Below are positions 16,696 through 24,664 of a stretch of DNA of 39,960 bases, one piece after another. Source of the DNA: UBA4742 sp002403895 (GTDB lineage Bacteria; Actinomycetota; Acidimicrobiia; Acidimicrobiales; Acidimicrobilacustridaceae); NCBI GenBank assembly GCA_036823295.1, contig DAISGD010000032.1, forward strand, positions 1 to 39,960, written 5' to 3'. The position numbers were made by a program, and so were the translations under genes. The notes under the pieces are model-generated. The model ran no database searches, was not told where the DNA came from, and saw nothing but the letters and a program-made list of their open reading frames with translations. Within the stretch, counting starts at the first letter, position 1. Each line of letters begins with the position of its first letter.

Positions 16696-17988
16696 ATGCT
16701 CGATGTCCGCCGGATCCGTACCGACTACGACGCGGTGGCTGCTGCTCTGGCCCGTCGGGGCGAGAACCTCGCCCCGCTCGAAGCGCTGCGAGCGCTCGAC
16801 GAGCGCCAGCGGGAACTGGCGGCCGAGCGCGACGTCGTGCGCGGGCGGGTCAATCAGCTTTCCAAGGAGGTCGGCCTGCTGCGGCGCGACGGTCGGGCGG
16901 ACGAGGCCGAGGCACTCCAGGTCGAGAGCCGCGAGCTCGGAGCCCGTGAGCAGGTCCTCGACGCGGACACGGCGGCCGTCGCCAGTGAGATCCGCCAGCT
17001 CCTGTTGCGCATCCCCAACACCCCGTCGCCTGATGCGCCTGATGGCGCGGGGGAGGACGACAACGTGGTGGTCACCGTCGAGGACTTCGACCCCGACGGC
17101 TACGGCGCCCACCAGCGGGTACCCCATTGGGACATCGGCTCCGAGCTGGGAATCCTGGATCTCGAGCGAGGGGCCAAGATCTCGGGTTCGATGTTCGTGC
17201 TGTTCCGGGGCATGGGGGCCACGCTGCAGCGGGCCCTGTGTCAGCTCGCCCTCGACCGCAACAGTGATTTGTTCGAGGAGATCCGACCCCCGAGTCTCGT
17301 GCTCAGCTCCACGTTGACCGCCACCGGCCAGCTCCCCAAGTTCGCTGACGATGCCTATCACCTCGAACGGGACGACCTATGGGTCATCCCCACCGCCGAG
17401 GTGCCCCTGACGTCGGTGGCCATGGACGAGATCCTCGACGAAGACGAGCTGCCCCGGCGCCTCATGGCCTACTCGCCCTGCTTCCGGCGCGAGGCTGGCT
17501 CGGCCGGGCGCGATACCCGGGGGCTGCTGCGGGTGCACGAGTTCGACAAGGTCGAGCTGCTGGCCTACGCCACCCCCGACCAGGCACCGGCCCTCCTCGA
17601 AGAAATCCTGGCAAGAGCGGTCGGTCTCGTCCGTGAGCTGGGGCTCCCGCACCGCATCCTCGACATCTGCACCGGCGACCTCAGCCAATCGCACTACCGG
17701 TCCTTCGACGTCGAGGTGTTCTCACCCGGGGTCGACCGGTGGCTCGAGGTCTCGTCGGTGTCGTGGTTCAGTGACTACCAGGCCCGGCGGGCCAACATCC
17801 GCTACCGACCCGCCGGGGCCAAACGAACCGAGATGGTGCACACCCTCAACGGCTCGGCCCTCGCCGTCCCCCGGATCTGGGCGGCGCTGGTCGAGACTCA
17901 TCGCCAGCCCGACGGCTCGGTCCAGCTCCCCGAGGCGTTGTGGCCCTACCTCCGGGGCGCCACCAGCATCGGTCCCGCCGACCGCTGA
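16696..17988 (+). CDS. serS: Seryl-tRNA synthetase
   Basis: A 430-residue class II aminoacyl-tRNA synthetase that charges tRNA-Ser and, in other organisms, tRNA-Sec. The N-terminal arm (about 1-110) is the antiparallel coiled coil that grips the tRNA long arm. Motif 2 is FRREAGSAGRDTRGLLRVHE and motif 3 is NGSALAVPRIWAALVE, both complete. The ATG at 16696 (MLDVRRIRTDY) matches the usual N-terminus; TACGTT at 16683-16688 lies 7 bases upstream and there is no ribosome binding site, so it is probably leaderless. The stop overlaps the next gene (TGATG). Confidence 0.96.
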   Translation: MLDVRRIRTDYDAVAAALARRGENLAPLEALRALDERQRELAAERDVVRGRVNQLSKEVGLLRRDGRADEAEALQVESRELGAREQVLDADTAAVASEIRQLLLRIPNTPSPDAPDGAGEDDNVVVTVEDFDPDGYGAHQRVPHWDIGSELGILDLERGAKISGSMFVLFRGMGATLQRALCQLALDRNSDLFEEIRPPSLVLSSTLTATGQLPKFADDAYHLERDDLWVIPTAEVPLTSVAMDEILDEDELPRRLMAYSPCFRREAGSAGRDTRGLLRVHEFDKVELLAYATPDQAPALLEEILARAVGLVRELGLPHRILDICTGDLSQSHYRSFDVEVFSPGVDRWLEVSSVSWFSDYQARRANIRYRPAGAKRTEMVHTLNGSALAVPRIWAALVETHRQPDGSVQLPEALWPYLRGATSIGPADR

Positions 17989-18332
17989 TGTCGGGCCGAC
18001 GGGTGCGGTGGGGGGCAGTCGCCGGGTCAATCGTCTTGGTCTACGTCGTGGTCGAAGCGATAGCGCTGCTGTCCATCAACGACCGCAACCAGTTCAACCG
18101 ATGGGGGGCGGGGATGGGCAGCATCGGCGCCCGGCTCGTGCTCTCTGCGGTGATCCTGGCCGCCGTCTTCCACACCCTGGACGGGCTCCGGCGCCTGGCG
18201 GTGGGCATGGCCGCCGTCGCAGGACGCCACGACGACCAGCTGCGGATCGGCGTGGTGTTCCTCACCTGGGCGTTGGCCGTGCCCGCGGCCGCCGTCGTGA
18301 TCTGGCCGTGGTGGAAGGCCACCTTCTCGTGA
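17988..18332 (+). CDS. sdhC: Putative succinate dehydrogenase cytochrome b subunit (SdhC-like)
   Basis: A 114-residue protein with three TM segments. The second helix ends VFHTLDGLRRLAV (about 61-73), which resembles the SdhC heme-ligand motif (His followed by Gly-x-Arg). The family assignment rests on this motif, the size and the pairing with the next gene, so it is moderate. In the complex SdhC and SdhD anchor the SdhAB catalytic pair and bind heme b and the quinone. No sdhA or sdhB is in this window. It overlaps serS by one base and the next gene by 4 bases (GTGA). Confidence 0.55.
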   Translation: MSGRRVRWGAVAGSIVLVYVVVEAIALLSINDRNQFNRWGAGMGSIGARLVLSAVILAAVFHTLDGLRRLAVGMAAVAGRHDDQLRIGVVFLTWALAVPAAAVVIWPWWKATFS

Positions 18333-18706
18333 CGCCCACCGCTCCCGACGCGGTCGATCCTGCGGAAGAGGTGCGCAGCTGGGGTTGGCACGTTCTTCAG
18401 ATCAGCTCCTGGTTGCTGGTGATCCTGCTTCCCCTGCACCTGGCCTCCATCTGGCTGGCGCACGACGCGGCGCGGGTGGGGGTGGCGTTCTACGTCGAGC
18501 GCTGGCACTCCAGCACCTGGCGCATCGTCGACTGGTTGTTCTTCATGCTCGCTCTGGCCCACGGGGGCATCGGGCTCAGCGGCGTTCTCGGCTCGCTGAC
18601 CGCCGACCGCCGGGTGCGCACCGCCATCGCCGTTGCTCTCGGAGTGAGCCTGGGGGGCCTGGCCCTCGCCCTGTCGGCCACGATCTTCTCCTTCGACGTG
18701 GTCTGA
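18329..18706 (+). CDS. sdhD: Putative succinate dehydrogenase membrane anchor (SdhD-like)
   Basis: A 125-residue protein with three TM segments. LLPLHLASIWLAHD (about 33-46) and the second helix WRIVDWLFFMLALAHGGIGL (about 64-83) match the SdhD pattern, with His78 in the position of the heme b ligand. GVLGSLTADRRVR follows at the membrane face. The GTG at 18329 overlaps the stop of the SdhC-like gene. With its neighbour it would form the anchor of complex II. An alternative is a fumarate reductase or unrelated b-type anchor. Confidence 0.55.
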   Translation: MTPTAPDAVDPAEEVRSWGWHVLQISSWLLVILLPLHLASIWLAHDAARVGVAFYVERWHSSTWRIVDWLFFMLALAHGGIGLSGVLGSLTADRRVRTAIAVALGVSLGGLALALSATIFSFDVV

Positions 18707-18709
18707 GCG

Positions 18710-19342
18710 GTGATCGTCGAGCTCCCGTCGGTGGTTCCGCCGCCCGGGCCGAACCCGGCGGGTCAGAACACCGATCATCCGATGCGGCGCCTGACCGAAT
18801 CGGTGGCCGGGGACGAGACGTCGTGGACGGCGGCAACGGCCTCCGATGTCGAGCGGTTCTTCGACGATCTCGCGCCCGGGTGGAACGATCGGGTCAGCGG
18901 CGATCCCCTCGACGCCATCGACGACGCGTTCGAACGCGGTGGGCCGCTCGGAGGTCGGTGCCTCGAGCTGGGCTCGGGCACCGGCGTCGCCACGCCTCGC
19001 CTCGTCGGCCGGGTCGCAGCTCTGGTGGCGTTGGACATCTCGGGGGCGATGCTCCGACTCGCGCCCCCCGGGGCCGCTCCGAGGGTCCAAGCCGATTCGG
19101 CCCACCTACCGGTGCGGGACGGGGCCGCCGACACCGTGGTGTTGGTCAACACCCTGCTGTTCGCCTCCGAGGTGGAGCGAGTGCTCGCCCCGGGCGGGGC
19201 CGTGGTGTGGGTCAACACGCTGGGCGATCACACACCGATCCACCTCTCGGCCGCGGCCGTCGAAGCCGCTCTGCCCGGCGCCTGGATGGGGGTCGCCTCC
19301 CTCGCCGCCTGGGGCAGCTGGTGCGTCCTGCGCCGAGCATGA
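18710..19342 (+). CDS. SAM-dependent class I methyltransferase
   Basis: A 210-residue Rossmann-fold methyltransferase. FFDDLAPGWNDRV is the usual pre-motif helix, CLELGSGTGVATPRLVGR is motif I (SAM binding), ALDISGAMLRLAP is motif II and VLAPGGAVVWVNTL is the post-core strand. The substrate is not evident; proteins of this shape include ubiquinone/menaquinone methyltransferase relatives. The GTG at 18710 follows the SdhD-like stop by 3 bases, so it is translationally linked to serS and the two anchors. Confidence 0.8.
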   Translation: MIVELPSVVPPPGPNPAGQNTDHPMRRLTESVAGDETSWTAATASDVERFFDDLAPGWNDRVSGDPLDAIDDAFERGGPLGGRCLELGSGTGVATPRLVGRVAALVALDISGAMLRLAPPGAAPRVQADSAHLPVRDGAADTVVLVNTLLFASEVERVLAPGGAVVWVNTLGDHTPIHLSAAAVEAALPGAWMGVASLAAWGSWCVLRRA

Positions 19343-19388
19343 GCCGCTTCTCCTGCGTCTCAGTCGCCCGGGGTGAGACCGTCGGCGT

Positions 19389-19760
19389 TCACAGGCTGCT
19401 GAGGGCGAGCCCGGCGCCGGCTGCGCCGATACCGATCAGCAGGCTCATGACGGCGTTGAGGCACGCCTCGCGTAGGGCGCCTTCTTCGAGTAGCCGGACC
19501 GTCTCGAACGTCCAGGTGCTGAAGGTGGTGTAGGCGCCACAGAACCCGGTGCCCAAGATGATCTTCGGCGTCGTGGGGAATGCGTGGTACAGCGCCGCCC
19601 CAGTGAGCAACCCGAGCGCGATCGAGCCCGTCATGTTGATCGCGAACGTGCCCCACGGGAAGGCGCCGGACGTGTGGTCCTGCACGAACCCGTCGAGCAG
19701 GAACCTCGTCGGCGCCCCGATCGAGCCAGCCACCACCAGCCCGACCCATACGACGGTCAT
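19389..19760 (-). CDS. crcB: Fluoride ion channel FluC/CrcB, first paralogue
   Basis: A 123-residue four-TM protein. FPWGTFAINMTGSIALGLL contains the conserved Asn of the pore, and LGTGFCGAYTTFSTWTFE is the Fluc signature with the Thr/Ser track and aromatic residues lining the fluoride path. Fluc proteins are dual-topology dimers that let fluoride leave the cell. The gene overlaps the DUF190 gene by 4 bases and lies downstream of the second paralogue, so the two may form a heterodimer (inference). Confidence 0.92.
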   Translation of the reverse strand: MTVVWVGLVVAGSIGAPTRFLLDGFVQDHTSGAFPWGTFAINMTGSIALGLLTGAALYHAFPTTPKIILGTGFCGAYTTFSTWTFETVRLLEEGALREACLNAVMSLLIGIGAAGAGLALSSL

Positions 19761-20110
19761 GTTCCACCGCCGAGGTTGCGGCCGACGTGGCGGATGACCT
19801 GGACGTCATCGGCGATGATGAGGCCCTCGGTCACGAGCTCCTCGAGTTGCGGTACGAATGCGTCGATCCGCTCCGGCTCATCGACGATGATGACCACCAT
19901 GGGCAGATCGGCCGACAACGACAGGATGCGCGTCGTGTGGATGTGGTTGGACGCCCCGTAGCCCTCGACGCCCCGCAGAACCGTCACTCCGGCCACACCG
20001 GCGGCGTGAGCGCGCTGCACGATCTCGGTGGCCAACGGGGTGTGGCCGTGGTGGTCGCTCTCGCCGATGAAGATGGTCAATCGACGTTGCGTTCCTTCAA
20101 GCTCGATCAT
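19757..20110 (-). CDS. DUF190 PII-like protein of the fluoride operon
   Basis: A 117-residue protein with the DUF190 pattern: RRLTIFIGESDHHGHTPLAT at the N-terminus, GVAGVTVLRGVEGYGASNHI in the middle and LPMVVIIVDEPERI before the last helix. DUF190 proteins have a PII-like ferredoxin fold and commonly sit beside crcB; their exact role is not established to my knowledge. A trimeric regulator or sensor for the channel is a fair guess. It starts 11 bases after the second fluC and overlaps the first by 4 bases. Confidence 0.88.
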   Translation of the reverse strand: MIELEGTQRRLTIFIGESDHHGHTPLATEIVQRAHAAGVAGVTVLRGVEGYGASNHIHTTRILSLSADLPMVVIIVDEPERIDAFVPQLEELVTEGLIIADDVQVIRHVGRNLGGGT

Positions 20111-20121
20111 GGCTGGTCCTT

Positions 20122-20649
20122 TCAGGCAGGGTTCGTTCCACGTCTTCGGGGCGCAATGGGGATCAAACGTCCGCCCACGATTCCGACCCAGACCGCCGCG
20201 AAACCGGCCAGTGCGCTCACGATCAGATAGACGGCGGCTGTGGCCCCGTGGCCGTCCTTGACGAGCAGGTCGGCCTCGACCATGAAGGTGGAGTAGGTCG
20301 TGTAGGCACCGAGGAACCCGACCGCGAGGAACGGCCGCAGGAACCTCGACGGCGGGAGGCGCTCGATGATGAGCACGAGCAGGAACCCGAGCACGAGGCT
20401 GCCGGAGATGTTGACCCAGAACGTGCCCCACGGGAAGCCGCCCTCAGGTACGTGGATGAGGCGGGTCACCTCGTAGCGGGCGGGTGCCCCCAGCGCGCCG
20501 CCCGCCGCGATGGCGGCCAAGACATCGGGTCGAGCCCGCCGGCGTCGTTTGTGCGGCGGCCGATGGGTCGCGCAGGGTTCGACCGGATCGGACGGAGCGA
20601 GGTCCGATTCGATGGGGAGGATCGTGGGGTCAGGGTCGGCGTCGGTCAT
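20122..20649 (-). CDS. crcB: Fluoride ion channel FluC/CrcB, second paralogue
   Basis: A 175-residue protein. A hydrophilic N-terminal extension of about 45 residues, rich in Asp/Pro then Arg/Lys, precedes the four-TM Fluc core. FPWGTFWVNISGSLVLGFL and VGFLGAYTTYSTFMVEAD are the channel signatures. The ATG at 20649 is chosen because GGGGA lies about 6 bases upstream; an ATG at 20661 is the alternative. It is the first gene of the fluoride operon, about 90 bases downstream of a fluoride riboswitch on the same strand. Confidence 0.9.
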   Translation of the reverse strand: MTDADPDPTILPIESDLAPSDPVEPCATHRPPHKRRRRARPDVLAAIAAGGALGAPARYEVTRLIHVPEGGFPWGTFWVNISGSLVLGFLLVLIIERLPPSRFLRPFLAVGFLGAYTTYSTFMVEADLLVKDGHGATAAVYLIVSALAGFAAVWVGIVGGRLIPIAPRRRGTNPA

Positions 20650-20710
20650 GTCGTTCCCCATCTCGGTGGTCACGCCTGCGGTGAGGCGGGTCGCACCAGG
20701 AGACGACACA

Positions 20711-20741
20711 CCTACCAACGGCCGAATGCTCAGTTGGTAGG
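20711..20741 (-). promoter_or_regulatory. Expression-platform hairpin of the fluoride riboswitch
   Basis: CCTACCAAC and GTTGGTAGG form a perfect 9-bp stem with a 13-base loop. On the transcript its 5' arm includes the last bases of the riboswitch aptamer, so forming this hairpin competes with the aptamer pseudoknot. There is no U tract after it, so control may be Rho-dependent or act on translation. Confidence 0.6.
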
Positions 20742-20782
20742 AGCCATCAGCCCGAGGGCGGTTTCGGCGAGCTCCATCGCCG
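20736..20782 (-). promoter_or_regulatory. Fluoride riboswitch (crcB motif)
   Basis: On the minus strand the sequence matches the crcB RNA motif. GGCG (20778-20781) pairs with CGCC (20766-20769), the conserved GATGG follows the first strand, GCCCTCGGGC (20750-20759) is the second hairpin, and the pseudoknot is GGAGC (20771-20775) with GCTCC (20740-20744), ending in the conserved GCTGATGGCTCCTAC stretch. Established knowledge: this motif binds fluoride with magnesium and turns on fluoride exporters. Here it precedes two fluC genes and a DUF190 gene, which strongly supports the call. Confidence 0.93.
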
Positions 20783-20859
20783 TCGGGAGAGGGTAGCGGC
20801 ACGGGACCGGCCCCAGCAATGGTGTGGCGTCGATACAGCGGGGCGAGTTGACTCGGGGC

Positions 20860-21495
20860 ATGGACCTCGACACCTACCGGGCCGAACTGGAAGCACGCGG
20901 GTTGAGCGAGTCCGACCTGGCCGACGACCCGATGGTTCAATTCGAGGCCTGGCTGGTAGAGGCGCGCCGGGTCGGAGTGCACGAGCCCGAGGCCATGATC
21001 ATCTCGACCGTCGGGGCGGGCGCCGTGCCGTCGTCGCGACATGTACTGCTGCGAGACCTCAACGGTGGGTTCACGTTCTTCACCAACTACAACAGCCAGA
21101 AGGCGAAGGAGCTGGCCGAGCACCCCGACGCCGCCCTCTGCTTCCCCTGGAACATCCTGGCCCGCCAGGTTCGAGTGGTGGGTCGGGCCGAGCGGGCGTC
21201 GGCCGAGGTCTCGGATGCCTACTTCGCCACGCGCCCCCGCAACAGCCAGCTCGGGGGTTGGGCCTCGGCCCAGAGCGAGGTCTTGGCCAGCCGGGAGGAG
21301 TTGGAGGCCAGCCTCGCCGCCGCCGAGGAACGCTTCGCCGGTCGCGAGGTGCCGCGTCCTCCCAACTGGGGCGGCTTTCGCATCGTCCCCTACGAGTTCG
21401 AGTTCTGGCAGGCCCGACCGTTCCGACTCCACGACCGCTTCCGCTACCGCCTCGACGACCGGGGCGACTGGGTCATCGAACGTCTCTGGCCGTAA
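20860..21495 (+). CDS. pdxH: Pyridoxamine 5'-phosphate oxidase
   Basis: A 211-residue FMN enzyme that oxidises pyridoxamine or pyridoxine phosphate to pyridoxal phosphate. Visible blocks are SSRHVLLRDLNGGFTFFTNY (FMN and phosphate contacts), SQKAKELAEHPDAALCFPWN, RQVRVVGRAER, and the C-terminal substrate signature PPNWGGFRIVPYEFEFWQ with RLHDRFRYR. The length is normal. The ATG at 20860 fits the usual N-terminus; upstream in-frame codons look non-coding. It is divergent from the fluoride operon, whose riboswitch lies in the shared intergenic space, and converges on the LLM gene. Confidence 0.94.
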   Translation: MDLDTYRAELEARGLSESDLADDPMVQFEAWLVEARRVGVHEPEAMIISTVGAGAVPSSRHVLLRDLNGGFTFFTNYNSQKAKELAEHPDAALCFPWNILARQVRVVGRAERASAEVSDAYFATRPRNSQLGGWASAQSEVLASREELEASLAAAEERFAGREVPRPPNWGGFRIVPYEFEFWQARPFRLHDRFRYRLDDRGDWVIERLWP

Positions 21496-21517
21496 GGCGG
21501 AGGGCGGGTTCGGGCGG

Positions 21518-22453
21518 TCACGGCAGGAGCTTGAGGACCTGCTCGCCTATGAGGTCGATGTGGTCGAGATCGTCGAGATCCAGCACCTGGAGGTAGAGGC
21601 GCTGCGCCCCCGCTTCGGCGTAGGTGGCGAGCTTGTCCAGCACCTCGGCCGGCGAACCCGCAGCTCCATTGACCCGGAGATCGCCGTCGAGGCCGCGGCC
21701 GATGGCCGCGGCGCGCCGCTCCAACTCGGCCTCGCTCTCGCCGCAGCACACGACCAGCGCGGCGGAGTAGACGAGGTCCTCCGGGTCCCGGTCGATGGCC
21801 TCGCACGCGGCTTGGACGTTGGTCCGCTGATCGGTGAACGCGTCGGTGGAGGCGAAGGCCAGGTTGAACTCGGACGCGAACCGCGCCGCCAGGCGCGGGG
21901 TTCGGCGCGGGCCGCCGCCACCGATGATGACCGGGGGACCGCCCGGTTGAACGGGCTTGGGGAGGGCCGGCGAGCCGACCAAGGTGTAGTGCTTGCCCTC
22001 GAAGGAGTACTGCTCGTCGGGCCGGGTGCGCCACATCCCGGTGACGATCTCGAGCTGCTCTTCCAGCCGGTCGAAGCGCTCACCGAGCGAAGGGAAGGGA
22101 ATGCCGTAGGCCGTGTGCTCGTCGTCGAACCAGCCGGCGCCGATTCCCAGCTCGACCCGTCCGTTGCTCATGTCGTCGACCTGGGCCACCGCCACCGCCA
22201 GGGGACCGGGCAGCCGGAACGTCGCCGAGCAGACCAGGGTCCCCAGCCGGATGGTTTTGGTCTCTCGGGCGATGGCCCCCAGCGTCACCCAGGTGTCGGT
22301 CGGGCCTGGCAGACCGGTGACCGCCCCCATTTTCAGGTAGTGGTCCGAGCGGAAGAAGGCGTCGAAACCGTTGGCCTCGGCCCGCTGAGCGACGGCGAGC
22401 AACTGGGCGTAGGAGGCCCCCTGTTGGGGCTCGGTGAAGATGCGCAGGTCCAT
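21518..22453 (-). CDS. LLM-class oxidoreductase, probably F420-dependent
   Basis: A 311-residue luciferase-like TIM barrel. MDLRIFTEPQQGASYAQLL at the start, GFDAFFRSDHYLKM, KTIRLGTLVCSATFRLPG and DMSNGRVELGIGAGWFDDEH are typical of the F420-dependent LLM group, and PVIIGGGGPRRTPRLAARFA is the C-terminal glycine-rich block. It shares the fold but only limited identity with the protein at 4407-5300, so they are separate subfamilies. TAGCCT (22462-22467 on this strand) lies 8 bases before the ATG. Substrate is unknown. Confidence 0.87.
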   Translation of the reverse strand: MDLRIFTEPQQGASYAQLLAVAQRAEANGFDAFFRSDHYLKMGAVTGLPGPTDTWVTLGAIARETKTIRLGTLVCSATFRLPGPLAVAVAQVDDMSNGRVELGIGAGWFDDEHTAYGIPFPSLGERFDRLEEQLEIVTGMWRTRPDEQYSFEGKHYTLVGSPALPKPVQPGGPPVIIGGGGPRRTPRLAARFASEFNLAFASTDAFTDQRTNVQAACEAIDRDPEDLVYSAALVVCCGESEAELERRAAAIGRGLDGDLRVNGAAGSPAEVLDKLATYAEAGAQRLYLQVLDLDDLDHIDLIGEQVLKLLP

Positions 22454-22493
22454 GGCGGCCGAGGCTATCGGCGCACCGGTGCTGGCACCCGGG

Positions 22494-23129
22494 TCACCGG
22501 GCGACGGACGACATTCCTAAATCGACCGACCAGGACCGAGCCGCCGCCGCCAGCGAAGCGATGAGCGCTTCGGTGTGCGACACGCGTCCGTCGGGTCCCC
22601 GCTTGTGGGGGCGTTGTTCCCAGTAGGGGCCGAGGCCGCGGACGCGGGGTGGGAGCTCGACCTGCACACCGGCGGCCGGGGGACGGTTGACCGGGTTCTC
22701 GGGATGCATCCCTCGCAGCTCACGGGGGATCTGCTCCAACTGGTCGCGGATCTCGTAGTCGGGGAGGCCGGCGCGGAGATGCAATCCCACGTGCTCGGCC
22801 AACCGGCGATTGCGGCCACCGAGCAGGAGGGTGGTGAACAACCCCTCGCGCCCGTAGCCGTGCACGGTGACCACCACCTCTACGTGGTCGAGAAAGCACG
22901 CCAGAGCGGGCGACTCCGCCGGGTCGATGGTGGTTGACGGGAGGTGCCAGCGCAGGTCCGGCGGCTGGATGATGGCGTACGTCGACGCCCCGCTGCGCTC
23001 GGCGGCAGCGAAGGCGATGTCGTCCGTCCCCTTTTCGAGGTTGCCCCCGTGGAACGCCATGAATCCGAAGCGGGACCGCAGATCGCTCACTTCTCGGACG
23101 CCGGGATGGGCGAGCAACTCGTCGAACAT
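22494..23129 (-). CDS. Poly-gamma-glutamate hydrolase family protein
   Basis: A 211-residue protein resembling the poly-gamma-glutamate hydrolase family (also annotated as phage-related replication protein). The motif FMAFHGGNLEKGTDDIA supplies the His and Glu of the zinc site, YAIIQPPDLRWHLPST is the usual second block, and VVVTVHGYGREGLFTTLLLG carries a further His. The C-terminus is variable. The ATG at 23129 has GAGG 2-5 bases upstream and lies 4 bases after the ccdA stop, so it belongs to the tlpA-ccdA operon. A role in cutting gamma-linked peptides is known for relatives; its link to redox genes here is not explained. Confidence 0.75.
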   Translation of the reverse strand: MFDELLAHPGVREVSDLRSRFGFMAFHGGNLEKGTDDIAFAAAERSGASTYAIIQPPDLRWHLPSTTIDPAESPALACFLDHVEVVVTVHGYGREGLFTTLLLGGRNRRLAEHVGLHLRAGLPDYEIRDQLEQIPRELRGMHPENPVNRPPAAGVQVELPPRVRGLGPYWEQRPHKRGPDGRVSHTEALIASLAAAARSWSVDLGMSSVAR

Positions 23130-23133
23130 GGCC

Positions 23134-23979
23134 TCAGGCGGAGCGCCGTCGCCCGGCGGCCAGGGCCACGACGACGCCGATGGCGGCGGCCAGCACGATC
23201 CCGATGCGAACGGGGCCCGTTCGTTGGATCCAGTTGCTGATGGAGGCGTTGAGGTCGAACACCACCTTGGCCGGCCCTCCGGCGGAGGTGTCGCCCTTGC
23301 GGGTCTGCAGCTCGTACCAGCCGTAATAGGAGACGTACGCACCGGCCCCGATCAACAGCACGCCCGACACCTTGTACACGTACGGCAGGACCCGGCGCAG
23401 GGAACGCACCAGGGAGTGGCGGGCGAGGGCAAGTGCCACGGTCAAGGCAATCAGCACGACGCCCATGCCCAGCGCGTAGGCCAGGAATGCCGCCGTCCCC
23501 GAGGCCAGGTTCGCCTTGGTGAAGCTGGGCGCCACCGCGGCAATGAACAGCGGAATGGTGCACGACAGCGACACCAGCGCGTAGGAGATCCCGAAGAGGA
23601 ACACCGAGGTCAGCTGACGGGTCGAGCCCGCGCCGGCGATGGTGGGGAGGCGCAGCGCGATCGTGCGGCCCCGCACCAGTGCGACCCCCATCACCACCAA
23701 GACGAGCCCGAGCACGATGGTGACCCAGGGCAGGTATTCCTGCACCGGGGTCAGGGCCCCGTCCAACAAGATGCCCAACAGGCCGAAGACGACCAGGAAC
23801 CCGGCGGTGAGCGTGCCCCCGATGACCAGCGCTTGGCGCACGCTGGCGCGGGTATCGGTATCGGCGCCGTCCAGCCCCAAGAAGAACGAGAGATAGGCCG
23901 GGAGCATGGCGAAGCCGCAAGGATTCACCGTGGCCACCATGCCCACCCCGAAGGCGTAGGCGAGGGGCGCGTTGATCAC
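23134..23979 (-). CDS. ccdA: CcdA/DsbD-type transmembrane thiol electron carrier
   Basis: A 281-residue protein with about seven TM segments. The two redox Cys lie in VNPCGFAMLPAYLSFFLG and ALVSLSCTIPLFIAAV, the standard CcdA pair that passes electrons from cytoplasmic thioredoxin across the membrane. The C-terminal part adds an extra helix and an Arg-rich tail. It overlaps the tlpA gene by 4 bases, so TlpA is the likely acceptor. Together they would keep apocytochrome c Cys reduced or reduce other extracytoplasmic disulfides; the oxidase subunit II in this window carries a heme c that would need this. Confidence 0.9.
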   Translation of the reverse strand: MINAPLAYAFGVGMVATVNPCGFAMLPAYLSFFLGLDGADTDTRASVRQALVIGGTLTAGFLVVFGLLGILLDGALTPVQEYLPWVTIVLGLVLVVMGVALVRGRTIALRLPTIAGAGSTRQLTSVFLFGISYALVSLSCTIPLFIAAVAPSFTKANLASGTAAFLAYALGMGVVLIALTVALALARHSLVRSLRRVLPYVYKVSGVLLIGAGAYVSYYGWYELQTRKGDTSAGGPAKVVFDLNASISNWIQRTGPVRIGIVLAAAIGVVVALAAGRRRSA

Positions 23980-24614
23980 GAGAGCAGGTCCTCGTTGATC
24001 CAGCGCTTCAGCTTGTCGGGGTCGATTGCTCCGGGGCCGCTCACCCGTGCCACCGTGCCGTCTCCCTTGACCAAGACGGTCGTGGGCAGGCCGGAACCGC
24101 CGATCGAGCGGATGATGGTCTGGTCGGGATCGACCACCACCTCGTAGGTCACCCCGAAGGACGGGCTGTTGGCCTTGGCCTTGTCCAGCGAGTCACCCGA
24201 GTTGAGCCCGAGGAAGGTGACCTGATCGCCGTAGTGCTGGTGCAGCTTCTCCAGATCAGGCATCTCGGTGCGACAGGGCGCGCAGTCGACCTGCCAGAAG
24301 TTCACCACCAGAGGCTTACCCCGGTAGTCGGTGAAGGACGTCGATGTGCCGTCCAGCCGCTGAAACGTGGCGTCGGGCAAGGGGTGGCCCACCAGTTGAT
24401 TAGGGCTGGCTATCAGCGGATTGGCCGCCGTCTCGGGTCCGATGGCCGCAGGCGCGGGCGAACTCGTGCTGCCCGTGGCCACGTAGGCGGCGATGGCCAG
24501 GACCACGATGGCCAAGGCGATGGCCCAAGACACGCCGCGCGGCACCCGGCGGACCGTACGACCCGGGTCATCGGGGGTGTAGGAGGTGCGATCGTCGGTC
24601 GGAGGCGAGGTCAT
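23976..24614 (-). CDS. TlpA/ResA-like membrane-anchored thioredoxin
   Basis: A 212-residue protein. A cytoplasmic N-terminus of about 28 residues, one TM segment (WAIALAIVVLAIAAYVATGS) and a thioredoxin-like domain with VNFWQVDCAPCRTEMPDLEK, active site CAPC, and the cis-Pro strand GLPTTVLVKGDG. It should face outward and reduce extracytoplasmic disulfides with electrons from CcdA. The start at 24614 lies 252 bases downstream of whiB, beyond two strong hairpins, so it probably has its own promoter. Confidence 0.9.
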   Translation of the reverse strand: MTSPPTDDRTSYTPDDPGRTVRRVPRGVSWAIALAIVVLAIAAYVATGSTSSPAPAAIGPETAANPLIASPNQLVGHPLPDATFQRLDGTSTSFTDYRGKPLVVNFWQVDCAPCRTEMPDLEKLHQHYGDQVTFLGLNSGDSLDKAKANSPSFGVTYEVVVDPDQTIIRSIGGSGLPTTVLVKGDGTVARVSGPGAIDPDKLKRWINEDLLS

Positions 24615-24664
24615 AGGGTGCCGAGTGGCGCTACGACGGTACCGCCGGGTTCGAGCCGAGCAAC

